DNA of 64,000 nucleotides from CAVPJC01 sp963705155 (GTDB lineage Bacteria; Chloroflexota; Anaerolineae; Anaerolineales; UBA4823), in NCBI GenBank assembly GCA_963705155.1, contig CAVPJC010000013.1, forward strand, positions 124,001 to 188,000, in the 5' to 3' direction. Position 1 is the stretch's first letter. Each line of letters begins with the position of its first letter. Both the position numbers and the translations under genes were made by a program. This document shows positions 1 to 12,446 of this stretch, in pieces. The notes beneath the pieces are model-generated. The model searched no databases. It worked only from the letters and a program-made list of their open reading frames with translations, and was not told the origin of the DNA.

Positions 1-1325
1 CTGGGAAGAACTGAATGGCGCGGCTTAGCGCGGCGGCGAAATCCTCTGCACTGGCTGACGTAAATAGAAACCCGCTGCCATTTTCCAGATCGGCAGCGTC
101 GCGGATGGTATCGCTGAGACCGCCGGTAGCCCGCGCCACGGGCACACAGCCATAGCGCATGGCGATCATCTGCGTCAGGCCGCAAGGCTCATAGCGCGAA
201 GGGATGAGCAGCATATCGGCTCCGGCATACATGCGGTGGCTAAGCAAAGCATCGAAGCGGATGGCGGCTCGTACTCGTTTGGGATAGGCGGCTTCGGTTT
301 GACGGGCTACCTGTTCCATAACCGGCATACCCATTCCCAGCAGGATGAGCTGCCAGGGCAGGCCGCTGATTTGAGCCAGGGTCTCTGGGAGCAGATCCAC
401 ACCTTTTTGCGGATCCATGCGGGTCACCATCGCCAGCAGCGGGATGGCAGGGTCTGGATCCAGACCAAACTCTTCCAGCAGGGCTTTGCGATTGGCCTGC
501 CGCTGTGCCAGACTGCTGCTGGAATAATTCAGCACAAGAGCGCTGTCCGTGGCTGGATCCCAGCGGTCTGTGTTGAGGCCGTTGAGGATGCCCGAGATGG
601 CGCCCTGGCGGGTTTTGAGAAATTCTTCCAGGCCAGAGCCAAATTCGGGGGTGAGGATTTCGCGGGCATAATTGGGTGAGACCGCCACAATACGGTCGGC
701 GGAGAGCAGCGCCAGAGGCAGCGGCATGTTCTGCGCCCACCACGGGAGGGTTGACCCGGCTGCCGGGGGCAGGCCAAAGGCATTCATCGCCGGACCGGCG
801 TCGTTGCCCAGGAAAGGCAGGTTGTGAAGCCCCAATACAGAGGTTGTGCCGTCAAAAAAAGTGTCGCGCATCAGGCTGAGGGCATAAATGGCAGGGGCGG
901 TGTGCCAGTCGTTGGCATGGATAATATCAGGTTTCCAGTTCAGGCGCCTGGCCAGCTCCAATGCCGCCAGCGAGAAGAAGGTGAACTTATGCCCATCGGC
1001 GCGGGTATCGGCGGTGTACACCTGGGCATCCGGGTAGATAGGATCGCCAGAAATCAGGTACACCGGGAGACCTTGCAGGTGTAGTCTCCAGCACTTCGGC
1101 GCGAATAGCTCCACCGGTGTGCTGCACGTCAAAAGATGCCACCGGTCGCAGGTGATAGGCCTGGCGGTGAATGGCGCCGTGGAACGGCAGCGCCAGACGG
1201 ATATCCACACCGCCCAGGGCGTGCAGTGCAGGCGGCAGCGAGCCGGCTACATCGCCGAGCCCTCCGATCTTGACAAACGGGTCAGCTTCGGATGCCAGGA
1301 ACAAAACCCTCAAGTCTGTATTCAT
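1..1325 (-). CDS. glgA: Glycogen (starch) synthase, GT5 family; C-terminus cut by window edge, one frameshift
   Basis: Transfers glucose from ADP-glucose (or UDP-glucose) to the non-reducing end of a growing alpha-1,4-glucan in the cytoplasm. The N-terminus has the GT5 signature KIGGLGDVAGSLPPAL, in which the KxGGL loop binds the sugar nucleotide. Further on, HANDWHTA, the VTRMDPQKG segment and RYEPCGLTQMIAMRYG, all typical of GlgA, can be read in a second frame. The reading frame changes near 1070-1085, so the two parts are one gene with a probable one-base indel. Both the ATG start (1323-1325) and the fold segments fit the family; the last part lies outside the window. It lies downstream of the alpha-glucosidase on the same strand with a gap of about 145 bases, so alpha-glucan synthesis and breakdown genes sit together. 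Confidence 0.93.
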
Positions 1326-1469
1326 ATGTTTGATCCCTGATGCCAGTCTGTTTTAATTCTAACACGATTGGCATGGACACAACCGTCCGAACCGGCACAG
1401 CTTTCTTATCGGTGGGTGTGGAAGCAATAAAAATTTGACGTGGTGCAAGCCGGGTGGTAATTCAGTTTT

Positions 1470-3178
1470 TCAGGGAAGTAATTCAGCAATCAGCGCTTCA
1501 AAGGGCGCCAGGTGGATATTTGCCAGGCTGGCGCTTCTTTTCCCGGATATCGATGAGAAGATAATCTGCGCGTTTTGTTTTCCGTGGATATCGAACCTGA
1601 GTTTGCGGCGGTGGTTCGAGTAGTTAAGCACCACCAGTACGGTTTGCTCTTCGGTGTGGCGCAGGAAGGCAAAATACGAGCGGGCACGCGGGTGGAGCGG
1701 TGTATATTCCCCGGCGACAAGGGCCGGGGTATCCCTGCGAACCTGGAGAAGGCGTGTGTAATAACTGAGCAGCGAGCCGGTGTCACCCTGCTGATCCCGC
1801 ACATTGACGCCACCGGCATAGTTCGGGTTGACCGGCAGCCAGGGGGTTGCACCTGGCGGGCAGAACCCGCCGTTGGCGGCGTTGGCCCACTGGGTGGGGG
1901 TGCGGTTTTTATCGCGGCTCATCTCACCCGCCCGCAGGGCAGCCTCGGCAGGGTCCACCTTCAAGTCACGGACGGCGGTTTCGTAATACCAGGAGGCCAT
2001 CGTATCGCGCAACAGGTCGGGTGAAGTGATGATCAGGTCGGTCATGCCGATTTCTTCACCGTTGTAGAGAAAGGGCGTGCCGCGCAGGGTGAGCACCAGG
2101 GCGGCGTTGAGGCGGGCCAGCTCCTGGTCATGCGTTCCATCGCCGTAGCGGGTGTAGATGCGCGAGCTGTCGTGATTGCCCAGCGTGTTGCATCCCCAGC
2201 CGCGCGTGGGGAGAGCATCCAGGCCTGCCAGGCGCTGCCGCTGGTTGCGCCGCACGTGGGCAGGGGTGATGCGTTTGGCAACCATCAGCGGGAAATTGAA
2301 GATCAGGTGGAGCTCGTCGCTGCCGTCCCCCATGTAGGCAATATTGTCGTCTTCACCCACCAGCATGCGGTCGCCGGGGTATTCATCCAGGATTTGGCGC
2401 AGTTCCTTCATCAGGTCGTGCAGGCCGGGGCCACCCCACTGGTGTTTGAACATATCATGCCAGTAGCGTTTTTGCAGGCGATGCTCATCCGGGGTGCGGG
2501 CGGTTTCGGTGAAACGGCGCAGCTCGGCCAGGGTCATCGGCACAGTCGTGGGGCGTCAATGTCGGGGTCCTCATAGATGGTGCCGATGGCGTCCAAACGG
2601 AAGCCATCCACACCCATCTCCAGCCAGAAACGCACAGCATCCCACATGGCCTGCTTGACGGCGGGGTTGCGCCAGTTGAGGTCGGGCTGCTGCTTCATGA
2701 AATAATGGTAATAGTACTCGCCGCGTTCCGGGGCGTAGGTCCAGGCCTCGCCGTCGAAGCAGGACTGCCAGTTGTTGGGCGGCGTGCTGGCCCACACGTA
2801 CCAATCGGCTTTGGGGTTATCGCGGCTGGATTTGGACTCGATAAACCAGGGGTGCTCGTCGCTGGTGTGGTTCAGCACCAGGTCGAGGATCAGGCGCATG
2901 CCGCGGGCGTGGGTTTCGTTCAGAAAGGTCTTGAATTCGTCCAGCGTACCGTACTCCGGGGCCACATCGCAGTAATCGCTGATGTCATAGCCGCAGTCCC
3001 AGTTGGGGGAGGGGAAGTGTGGGGATAGCCACAGGGCATCCACCCCCAGCTCCTTGAGATAATCCAGCCTGGCGATCATGCCTTGAAAATCGCCAATGCC
3101 GTCGCCGTTGCCGTCGGCAAAGGAGCGCGGGTAGATTTGATAAAAGACGGCGGTCTGCCACCATTTCAGTTGGGACAT
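1470..3178 (-). CDS. Alpha-glucosidase / oligo-alpha-glucoside hydrolase, GH13; one frameshift
   Basis: Cytoplasmic glycosidase hydrolysing alpha-1,4 or alpha-1,6 gluco-oligosaccharides. The start at 3176-3178 (MSQLKWWQTAVFYQIYPRSF) is typical of GH13 alpha-glucosidases and has a GGAG ribosome binding site. The conserved GH13 blocks appear in order: DLVLNHTSDEHPWF, DGFRLDAI with the nucleophile Asp, MLVGEDDN at the usual acid/base Glu position, and LGNHDSSR. The frame changes near 2540, between the nucleophile block and the rest, so the two open frames are one gene of about 568 codons, normal for the family. The upstream open frame runs on from the valS C-terminus, which is only a reading-frame accident. 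Alpha-glucosidase is more likely than trehalose synthase, but exact linkage specificity cannot be read. Confidence 0.92.
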
Positions 3179-3231
3179 AGGTTTCTCCGGTGCGAGGGTT
3201 CGTGTGAAATGTGATCGCGGATAAAGTTGCA

Positions 3232-5946
<2,715 letters not shown>

Positions 5947-5981
5947 CCGGCCTCCAAATCGATGAGCAATGGCTCATTGTC

Positions 5982-8516
5982 TCAATCTAAAAATATTTCA
6001 ACCGCCAAACTGCCGCTGTCAGCCACGATGGCGGCGGGGTCCGGCGCTGATGCGAAGGCGATCTGGCGGGCGCGTGTGATGCTCTTTAAATCGGCTTCGG
6101 CGCGCACCAACCCATCCATCAGGCTGTCATCCGGGGCAGTCACAAAGGCCAATTGTATCAGACGCAGCTCGGTTCCCAGCGACAGGTTGTGTTCGCTCTT
6201 GAAGCGCCGGGCGGCGGTGGCGATTTCCACCAGCAAGCCGCCGGTGCGCTCTGCGTTGTCATCTTCCAGTCCAGGGAGCGCCTCGGGCCAGGGGCTGGTG
6301 TGGATGGAGAGGGCTTTCTGATCCCCTTCTATTTGCCCTGCATGATGCGCAAACAAGCCCTGATAGATCTCTTCCGTCACATAGGGCATAAACGGCGCCA
6401 GGAGCTTGATCAGCACGTGCAGCACGTGCGCCAGCGCGGCACAGGCAGCCAGGTGAGCCGGATGAGCGGGGTCATACAGGCGCTGCTTGCACATCTCCAG
6501 GTAGTTGTCGGCCAGCTCACCCCAGGTGAAGGTTTCGATCTCGTTCTTGGCGGAGGCATACTCGTACTGCTCCATCAGGGTTGTAACCCGCCTCACCAGG
6601 CGCTGGGTGCGTGAGAGCATCCAGCGGTCGGCCGGGGTGAGGCTGGCAGCCACTGCCGGATCGGTCACCGGCGGCGGACCCGATCGCAATGAAGCGCTCA
6701 GCGAAACGGGCGACATTCCACAGCTTGGTGACCAGCTTTGCGCCCATCTGGATCTTTTCCTCGGAGATGACCGAGTCTTTGCCGGGACTGGTGGAGGCAG
6801 CCCAGTAGCGCACGGCGTCGGCGGAATAGCGCTGGATCATTTCGATGGGTGGGAGCGGACCACCGCCGCGGCTCTTGCTGATCTTCCCCATGCCTTCGCC
6901 AGCCAGGCCCCAACCCGAGATGAGCACTTCCTTCCAGGGCGTGACGCCAAAATGGAAATGCGATTTGGCGATGGTGTAAAAGGCCCAGGTGCGGATGATC
7001 TCGTGCGCCTGCGGGCGCAGGCTGAATGGGAAGACCTTGTTGTAAAGCTTGTCCCCAGCATCCGATCGGACCGCCCCAGGACATCTGGGCGACGATCTGC
7101 GGGGAGAGAGAGGAGGTGGCCCAGGTATCAAAAATGTCGTTTTCCGGAACAAAGTCAGAGCTGCCGCACTCCGGACAGGCTGATGCAGGTTGGTCAACTT
7201 GAGGGTCCACTGGCAGCTGGCTTTCGTCTGCCAGGAGCGGCTGACCGCACTCCCCGCAGTACCAGAGCGGGAAACGGCACGCCGAAATAACGCTGGCGGG
7301 AGATGCACCAATCCCAACCCAGGTTCTCCACCCAGAGGCGGTAGCGCGCCAGCATGTGGGCAGGACGCCAGGCGGTCTGTTCGCCGGCTTGAAGCAATTC
7401 TAGGCGATCGTCAAGAATTTTTATAAACCACTGGCGGGTGAGGATGTATTCAACCGGTGTGTCGCAGCGCTCATGAACGCGCACGCTCTGTTGGGTGGGC
7501 TGGCGCCCCAACAGCAGGCCGGCGGCTTCAAGGTCAAGTTTGATTTGCCGGCGGGCCTCGGCCAGGGGCAGCCCGGCGTAAGCCCCGGCAGCGGCGGTCA
7601 TACGCCCGGCCTGATCGATGGCCTCCACCAGCGGCAGATTATGGGCCCGCCACCAGGCCACATCGGTGGTATCGCCGAAGGTGCAGCACATCACCGCACC
7701 GGTGCCTTTTTGCGGGTCGGCGGCAGGGTCGAGCAGGATGGGAACCTGCTGACCAAAGAGCGGCACCCGGGCCTGGCGCCCGTCCAGATGATTGTAGCGG
7801 CTGTCATCGGGGTGGACGAAGACCGCCACGCAGGCCGGCAGCAGCTCGGGGCGGGTGGTGGCGATGGGAAGCGTGGTTTCTTCCATTTCATCGGGGGTTG
7901 GTTCAGGTGCGAGGCTGAACGCCAGGGTGACAAACTCGCTCGGGCGCTCGATGTCATCCAACTCAGCCTGGGCGATGGAGGTGCGGCATTCTGGGCACCA
8001 GATGGCTGGCGCTTCCTGCCGGTAGGCGCGGCCCTGGCGGTACAGGTCGATGAACGAGCGCTGTGAAATCGCCCGTGAGCGGGCGTCGATGGTGCGGTAG
8101 GTGTAGCGCCAATCGATGGACAATCCCAGGCGCTGCCAGAGCTTCTGGTAGTCTTTTTCAGCTTCTTCGCTCACTTCCAGGCATTTCTGGATAAACTCCT
8201 GCCTTCCCACCCGGGCGGCTGTGATTTTGAGGCGCTTCTCGACCAGGCGCTCTGTCGGCAGCCCGTTATCGTCGTAGCCCATGGGATAGAACACATTGCG
8301 GCCGCGCATGCGCCAGAAGCGGGCGAATAGATCGGCATGCGTGTAGGAATAGACGTGCCCCAGGTGCAGGTGACCGGAAACGGTGGGCGGCGGGGTATCG
8401 ATGGAGTAAACCGGGCGCTCCGAAGCGAGATCAAAGTGATAGACGCCGGTTTGCTGCCAGGCCTCCATCCAGCGTGGTTCAGCTTCTTGTGATGAATAAG
8501 ATTTATGGAGAGGCAT
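5982..8516 (-). CDS. valS: Valine--tRNA ligase, archaeal/Rickettsia-like type; about three frameshifts
   Basis: A second ValRS. The HIGH region (TPPPTVSGHLHLGHVYSY) followed by NVFYPMGYDDNGLPTE resembles the ValRS lineage found in archaea and some bacteria rather than the neighbouring gene. The KMSKS-like box is GKISKSRGGG. The editing module is recognisable by LPIATTRPELLPACVAVFVHP, and zinc-ribbon cysteines surround the insertion (WCPEC; CPECGSSDFVPENDIFDTWA). The anticodon-binding helical domain ends in the usual LLAPFMPYVTEEIYQ. Frame breaks are near 7262, 7068 and 6690; the total of about 845 codons fits the family. The ATG at 8516 lies 25 bases after the T-box terminator. Having two ValRS types in one operon is unusual. 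Either could be a resistance or stress variant, and neither role can be read from sequence. Confidence 0.9.
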
Positions 8517-8540
8517 ATCAGTCCTGCCGTTTCATCGAAT

Positions 8541-8575
8541 TAAAAAACCTTTCGTCCATTTGAGGACGAAAGGTT
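8541..8575 (-). terminator. T-box intrinsic terminator upstream of the ValRS pair
   Basis: On the minus strand a 12-bp perfect stem (AACCTTTCGTCC paired with GGACGAAAGGTT) encloses a 6-base loop and is followed by six U residues. The 5' arm can instead pair with the T-box bulge sequence just upstream, which is the expected switch between terminator and antiterminator. Confidence 0.93.
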
Positions 8576-8830
8576 GAGCCTTCCGCGGTACCACCTCAGT
8601 TCGCCAGCGGATTGCTGGCGCACTCCAGGCCCTGCAGGCAGCCTGAGCTGCCGAGGGCAGCGCTGTAACGGGCGTTACCCGTGCCGGTCTACACCCTGCC
8701 AGGGCAGGTTTCTTCGGCAGTTATTCCGGGCGACGTTCGGAGGCAGTGCGCTGTGGGGGCTTTCAGCCGTTGGCCTCCCGTCTCTGGCGGCGTCTGCTGC
8801 CCTACTCCTCCCGGAGGGGGTATTCGATTT
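8541..8830 (-). promoter_or_regulatory. T-box riboswitch, valine-specific
   Basis: The leader on the minus strand carries the T-box core TGAGGTGGTACCGCGG (8581-8598, near-consensus AGGGTGGNACCGCG), directly before the terminator. The 5' part folds as Stem I: TCCGGG (8815-8810) pairs with CCCGGA (8730-8725). Inside this stem an AGTA motif faces GAAC-GTC-G, the layout of the specifier loop. The specifier triplet is GTC (8734-8732), a valine codon, matching the downstream valyl-tRNA synthetases. Uncharged tRNA-Val would bind the specifier and the UGG of the T-box bulge, form the antiterminator and permit transcription of both valS genes. The specifier register comes from reading the helix by eye. 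Confidence 0.92.
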
Positions 8831-8836
8831 GAAGCG

Positions 8837-8865
8837 ATTATACCTGCCGCGGTGGGTTTGGTCAA
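8837..8865 (-). promoter_or_regulatory. Sigma-70-type promoter of the T-box/valS operon
   Basis: On the minus strand TTGACC (8865-8860) and TATAAT (8842-8837) are separated by exactly 17 bases. Transcription would start about position 8830, just before Stem I of the T-box. The -35 box abuts an RHS-type coding remnant on the other strand. Confidence 0.85.
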
Positions 8866-8871
8866 CCGCGG

Positions 8872-9394
8872 TTGCGCTATTACAGCACTTCGAGCAATGC
8901 ATCCTTCAAAGACGCCGTGGGCAACCTGACGCGCATCGATGACTACAAGAGCGGCGCGCCTCAAGACCAGGTTTTTGATTACGACAATCTGGACCGCATT
9001 ACCAGCGCATACGCTCTGCACGTGACAGTGGGAAGTGCCGATTACACCACCGAGAGCTACTATTATGACCCCAACACCGGCAACCTTTCCAGCAAGACGG
9101 GGATGGGCAGCTACAGCTACGGAACGCAATCCAGCGGCTGTCTGGGAGGTGGTGCTGGTGGCCCGCCGGCATGATAGTGACAACTGCCGGTACGATGAGG
9201 TACTGCTATGACCGTAATGGCAAGATGACCGGCCGTGATCCGGTGAGTACGCCTGTCTGCAACTTCCAGTGCAACGCCGAGATCCAGATGACTGCGGTGA
9301 GCGGCAGCGCCACAGCCAGCTTTGTGTATGAAGGCGACGGCACCGGGTGAAGAACACGGAGGGGAGGGCTGACACTCCTCCTCCATTCAATTGA
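8872..9394 (+). pseudogene. RHS/YD-repeat protein fragment
   Basis: The stretch encodes a short piece of a YD-repeat (RHS family) wall-associated or toxin-delivery protein. Visible units are DAVGNLTRIDDY, VFDYDNLDRITSA, YYYDPNTGNLSSKTGMGSY, and, after a frame change near 9170, RYCYDRNGKMTGRDP and SFVYEGDG. After another frame break near 9346, VKNTEGRAD continues to a stop. Complete RHS proteins have well over a thousand residues and an N-terminal export part. Here only about 170 codons survive, with no start and no C-terminal core, and the left end runs into the valS promoter. It is best read as a decayed remnant, although part of the frame breakage may be sequence error as elsewhere. Confidence 0.75.
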
Positions 9395-9456
9395 ATTTAT
9401 GGTAAACTCAATCCGGTTAAGAGACAATTACCCTTAGTCCAGGAGGGGAAAGTGTT

Positions 9457-9831
9457 ATGACACGCTCCAGAACAGAGCTCATGGTGAACCGCCTGCGGGA
9501 AATGCAGGCTGCTTCGCCTGAGATCATCGCTTCAGCAGTCGTATCTGTAGATGGGCTGATTATGGCCTCTGCACTGCCCGCCGATGCAGAAGAAGATCGT
9601 GTATCGGCCATGTCGGCCGCTATGCTCAGCCTGGGCGAACGCATTGCCAGCGAATTGGGCCGGGGAACCCTGGAACAGGTCTACATTCGTGGCAACGCCG
9701 GTTATGTTATCCTTACGGCCGTGGGCGAAGAAGCCGTGTTGACCGCCCTGGCACGCGAAGGCGCCAAGCTGGGCCTTGTATTTCTGGAGATGCGCCGGGC
9801 CGCACAGGATTTGACCCGCCTGGTGGGATGA
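9457..9831 (+). CDS. Roadblock/LC7 domain protein (MglB-like)
   Basis: A 124-residue protein filled by one roadblock/LC7 domain. The N-terminal helix (TELMVNRLREMQAASPEI) is followed by the first strands (IASAVVSVDGLIMASALP) and the long helix with small residues (VSAMSAAMLSLGERIASEL). Such proteins dimerise and in bacteria act as GTPase-activating partners or scaffolds for small Ras-like GTPases (MglA). No GTPase gene lies next to it here, so the partner is unknown. It has a strong ribosome binding site (GGAGGGG near 9442) and is probably monocistronic, followed by a hairpin at 9866-9900. Confidence 0.85.
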   Translation: MTRSRTELMVNRLREMQAASPEIIASAVVSVDGLIMASALPADAEEDRVSAMSAAMLSLGERIASELGRGTLEQVYIRGNAGYVILTAVGEEAVLTALAREGAKLGLVFLEMRRAAQDLTRLVG

Positions 9832-9865
9832 TGCCCGAACGAAACTCAACGCACACAGCAAGTAG

Positions 9866-9900
9866 AGTGGGGAGGTTGCCAGCAAACGGCCCTCCCCACT
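9866..9900 (+). terminator. Hairpin, probable terminator after the roadblock gene
   Basis: AGTGGGGAGG pairs perfectly with CCTCCCCACT over a 15-base loop, 35 bases after the stop codon. The tract that follows (GCCTTTG) is only weakly U-rich, so termination efficiency is uncertain. Confidence 0.6.
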
Positions 9901-9997
9901 GCCTTTGTACGCAGGCAGGTGTAGAAATGTGTGACCGCCTGTTGTGCACCCATTTGTGAGGCAACTTATTAATTCATTTCGATCTGCGGAGGACAGC

Positions 9998-11642
9998 ATG
10001 GATACGAAATATATATTTTTTACCGGTGGTGTGGTCAGCTCGGTGGGGAAAGGTGTCACGGCGGCGGCATCTGGGCCGCCTGCTCAAAGAGCGCGGTTTC
10101 CAGGTGGCAGTTCAAAAGCTGGATCCCTATATCAATGTGGATCCCGGCACGATGAGCCCTTACCAGCATGGTGAAGTCTTCGTGTTGGATGATGGCGCTG
10201 AAACCGACCTGGACCTGGGTCACTACGAGCGCTTCATCGATATCAGCTTGAACCGGGTGTGCAACGTCACCACCGGGCAGGTTTATGCCGAAGTCATCAG
10301 CAAGGAGCGCCGCGGCGATTACCTGGGCGGCACCATACAGGTGATCCCGCATATTACCAATGAGATCAAACGCCGCATCGCCCTGGTGGCCAAGACCACG
10401 GGCGCTGAAATTGTCCTTGTGGAAATTGGCGGCACGGTGGGCGATATCGAATCGCTGCCTTTCCTGGAGGCTCTCCGGCAAATGCGCACAGATGTGGGCC
10501 GGGAAAATAGCCTTTATATTCACGTCACCTGGCTGCCGTATATTGGGGCTACCGGCGAATTGAAAACCAAACCCACCCAGCACTCGGTGCGCGAGCTGCG
10601 CTCGATTGGCATCTCGCCGGATGTCATTGTGGCGCGCTCGGATCATCCCGTGGGAGACGACCTGCGTGACAAAATTGCCCAGTTTTGCGATGTGGAACGC
10701 AAAGCTGTTTTTCCCATGGTAACCGCCTCGGTTCTATTCGAAGTTCCGCTGCTATTAGAGCAGCTTGGCGCGGGCGATTACCTGATGGAGCGCATGGGTT
10801 TGCAGGCCCGCCGCCAGCCGGATTGGCGCCAGTGGCAGCAGCTTGTTACTGAGGTGCGGAAACCCAAGCCATTTGTCAAGATTGCCCTGGTGGGGAAATA
10901 TGTCGAGCTTCACGATGCCTATATGAGTGTTCGTGAAGCCGTCAAACACGCGGCTCTCGGGCTGGGTGTCGAAGTGGATATCGCCTGGCTGCATTCCTCC
11001 GAGCTCGAAAAAGGACGCGGCTGGGAAGTTTTGGAGAGTGTGGATGGCATCATCGTCCCCGGCGGGTTCGGCAGCCGCGGGACCGAGGGCAAGATTAAAG
11101 CTGCCCGCTTTGCACGTGAGAACAAAATCCCTTACCTGGGGTTGTGTCTGGGTATGCAGCTCCTGGTTGTGGAGTTTGCCCGCCATGTTTTGGGCAGTGA
11201 GGAAGTCAATTCATCGGAATTCGACCGCTCCACACCGCACCCGGTAATCGATTTGATGCCTGACCAACGCGGCATTGCGGATATGGGGGGTACCATGCGC
11301 CTGGGGCTGTACCCGTGCCACCTGCAGCCCGGCAGCGTTGCCGAAAAATCCTACCATCAGAAAATCGTTCAAGAGCGCCACCGCCACCGTTTTGAGTTTA
11401 ACAATTCGTACCGGGATGTTTTGGAAAAAGCCGGGATGCGCTACTCCGGGCTTTCTCCCGATGGCCGCCTGGTTGAAATTGCTGAGCTTGTGGATCATCC
11501 CTTCATGCTGGGTACACAGTTCCACCCCGAATTCCTCTCCCGACCCAACCGGCCTCACCCACTGTTTTCTGGCTTTATTAAGGCGGTCATCGAACGCTCG
11601 GGGGTCAAGAACGCTCCGGTGGAGATGTCGGTTGAGGCTTAA
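9998..11642 (+). CDS. pyrG: CTP synthase; one frameshift
   Basis: Makes CTP from UTP, ATP and glutamine in pyrimidine nucleotide synthesis. The N-terminal synthetase domain begins with KYIFFTGGVVSSVGKGVTAA at the ATG at 9998, which has a GGAGGA site. The frame then shifts near 10060, apparently one extra base in the GGCGGCGGCATCTGGG stretch, and continues as GRLLKERGFQVAVQKLDPY. The synthetase part has GGTVGDIES. The C-terminal class I glutaminase domain shows YLGLCLGMQ with the nucleophile Cys and TQFHPEF with the catalytic His. About 548 codons, the normal length. As the gene is essential, the break is almost certainly a sequence error. It stands alone between the roadblock gene and a convergent acyltransferase gene. 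Confidence 0.97.
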
Positions 11643-11663
11643 GCAGACACCTGGCTGATTGGT

Positions 11664-12350
11664 TTAGAGCCAATCTGGGCGATCGCGGTACACGCCGCGC
11701 TGCTCTGGCGGCAGCAGCTCAGCCAGGGCAAACATCAGACGGTCGGTCAGAGAGAGCGGGGTGTCATCTGCCTGTGGATAGATAGGCTCTCCCAGGGTGA
11801 TGTGGATGTGGCTGCGGCGTGGAAAATTCCGGAACATGGTTTGCGTTCCATTCAATGCCAGCGGTACCATCGGGCTGCCGGTGGTGATTGCCATCCGGGC
11901 TGCGCCGGTTTTTGCAGGCATCAAACCCCTGGCGCGGTTGCGTTTGCCTTCCGGAAAGATCCCCAATACCTGCTTGTGTTCCAATACGCTCAGTGCATGG
12001 TTGTACGCCCATTCATCACGTGCGCCGCGCTGCACTGGAAATGCCCCCAGGCGGCGCAGCATGGCATCCATCAGCAAATTATTATGCAGTTCCGCTTTGG
12101 CCATGAAAAAGATCGGCCGGGGCAAGGCCAGCTGGATGGGGAATACATCCAGGTTGGTGATATGGTTGGCTGCGAGCACCGCCGGCCCGTGCACCGGCAG
12201 GTGTTGAATACCGCTGGCATGGATAACCGCCACAGCCTTGAAGGCAAGGCGCACGCCGCTCACGAAAACCCGCCGGAAAAAGGTGGTTTCGTAGTAATAG
12301 TGTATGCGATCACGGGGATCGGTGTGTGAATGCAGGGTATCTATCGGCAT
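11664..12350 (-). CDS. 1-acyl-sn-glycerol-3-phosphate acyltransferase (PlsC family)
   Basis: Membrane-associated acyltransferase that adds the second acyl chain to lysophosphatidate in phospholipid synthesis, or a relative acting on another acyl acceptor. The 228-residue protein has the family blocks in order: the NHITNLD H-X4-D catalytic motif, the FFMAKAEL block, FPEGKRNRA (substrate phosphate binding) and GSPMVPLAL. There is no strong N-terminal membrane anchor beyond the moderately hydrophobic region around residues 28-45. It converges on pyrG (21-base gap) and is divergent from enolase. Confidence 0.88.
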   Translation of the reverse strand: MPIDTLHSHTDPRDRIHYYYETTFFRRVFVSGVRLAFKAVAVIHASGIQHLPVHGPAVLAANHITNLDVFPIQLALPRPIFFMAKAELHNNLLMDAMLRRLGAFPVQRGARDEWAYNHALSVLEHKQVLGIFPEGKRNRARGLMPAKTGAARMAITTGSPMVPLALNGTQTMFRNFPRRSHIHITLGEPIYPQADDTPLSLTDRLMFALAELLPPEQRGVYRDRPDWL

Positions 12351-12365
12351 AGATTTGGATTATAC

Positions 12366-12393
12366 TTGCAAGCGGAAAAATGACAACCATAAT
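12366..12393 (+). promoter_or_regulatory. Possible promoter of the enolase gene
   Basis: TTGCAA (12366-12371) and CATAAT (12388-12393) are spaced 16 bases apart, about 50 bases before the eno start, in the short divergent gap with the acyltransferase gene. The match is moderate. Confidence 0.45.
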
Positions 12394-12446
12394 TGAGCAT
12401 TTTATCCAAAAGCGGTAATTGCTCTTAAAAAAAAACGAGGTGAAAA

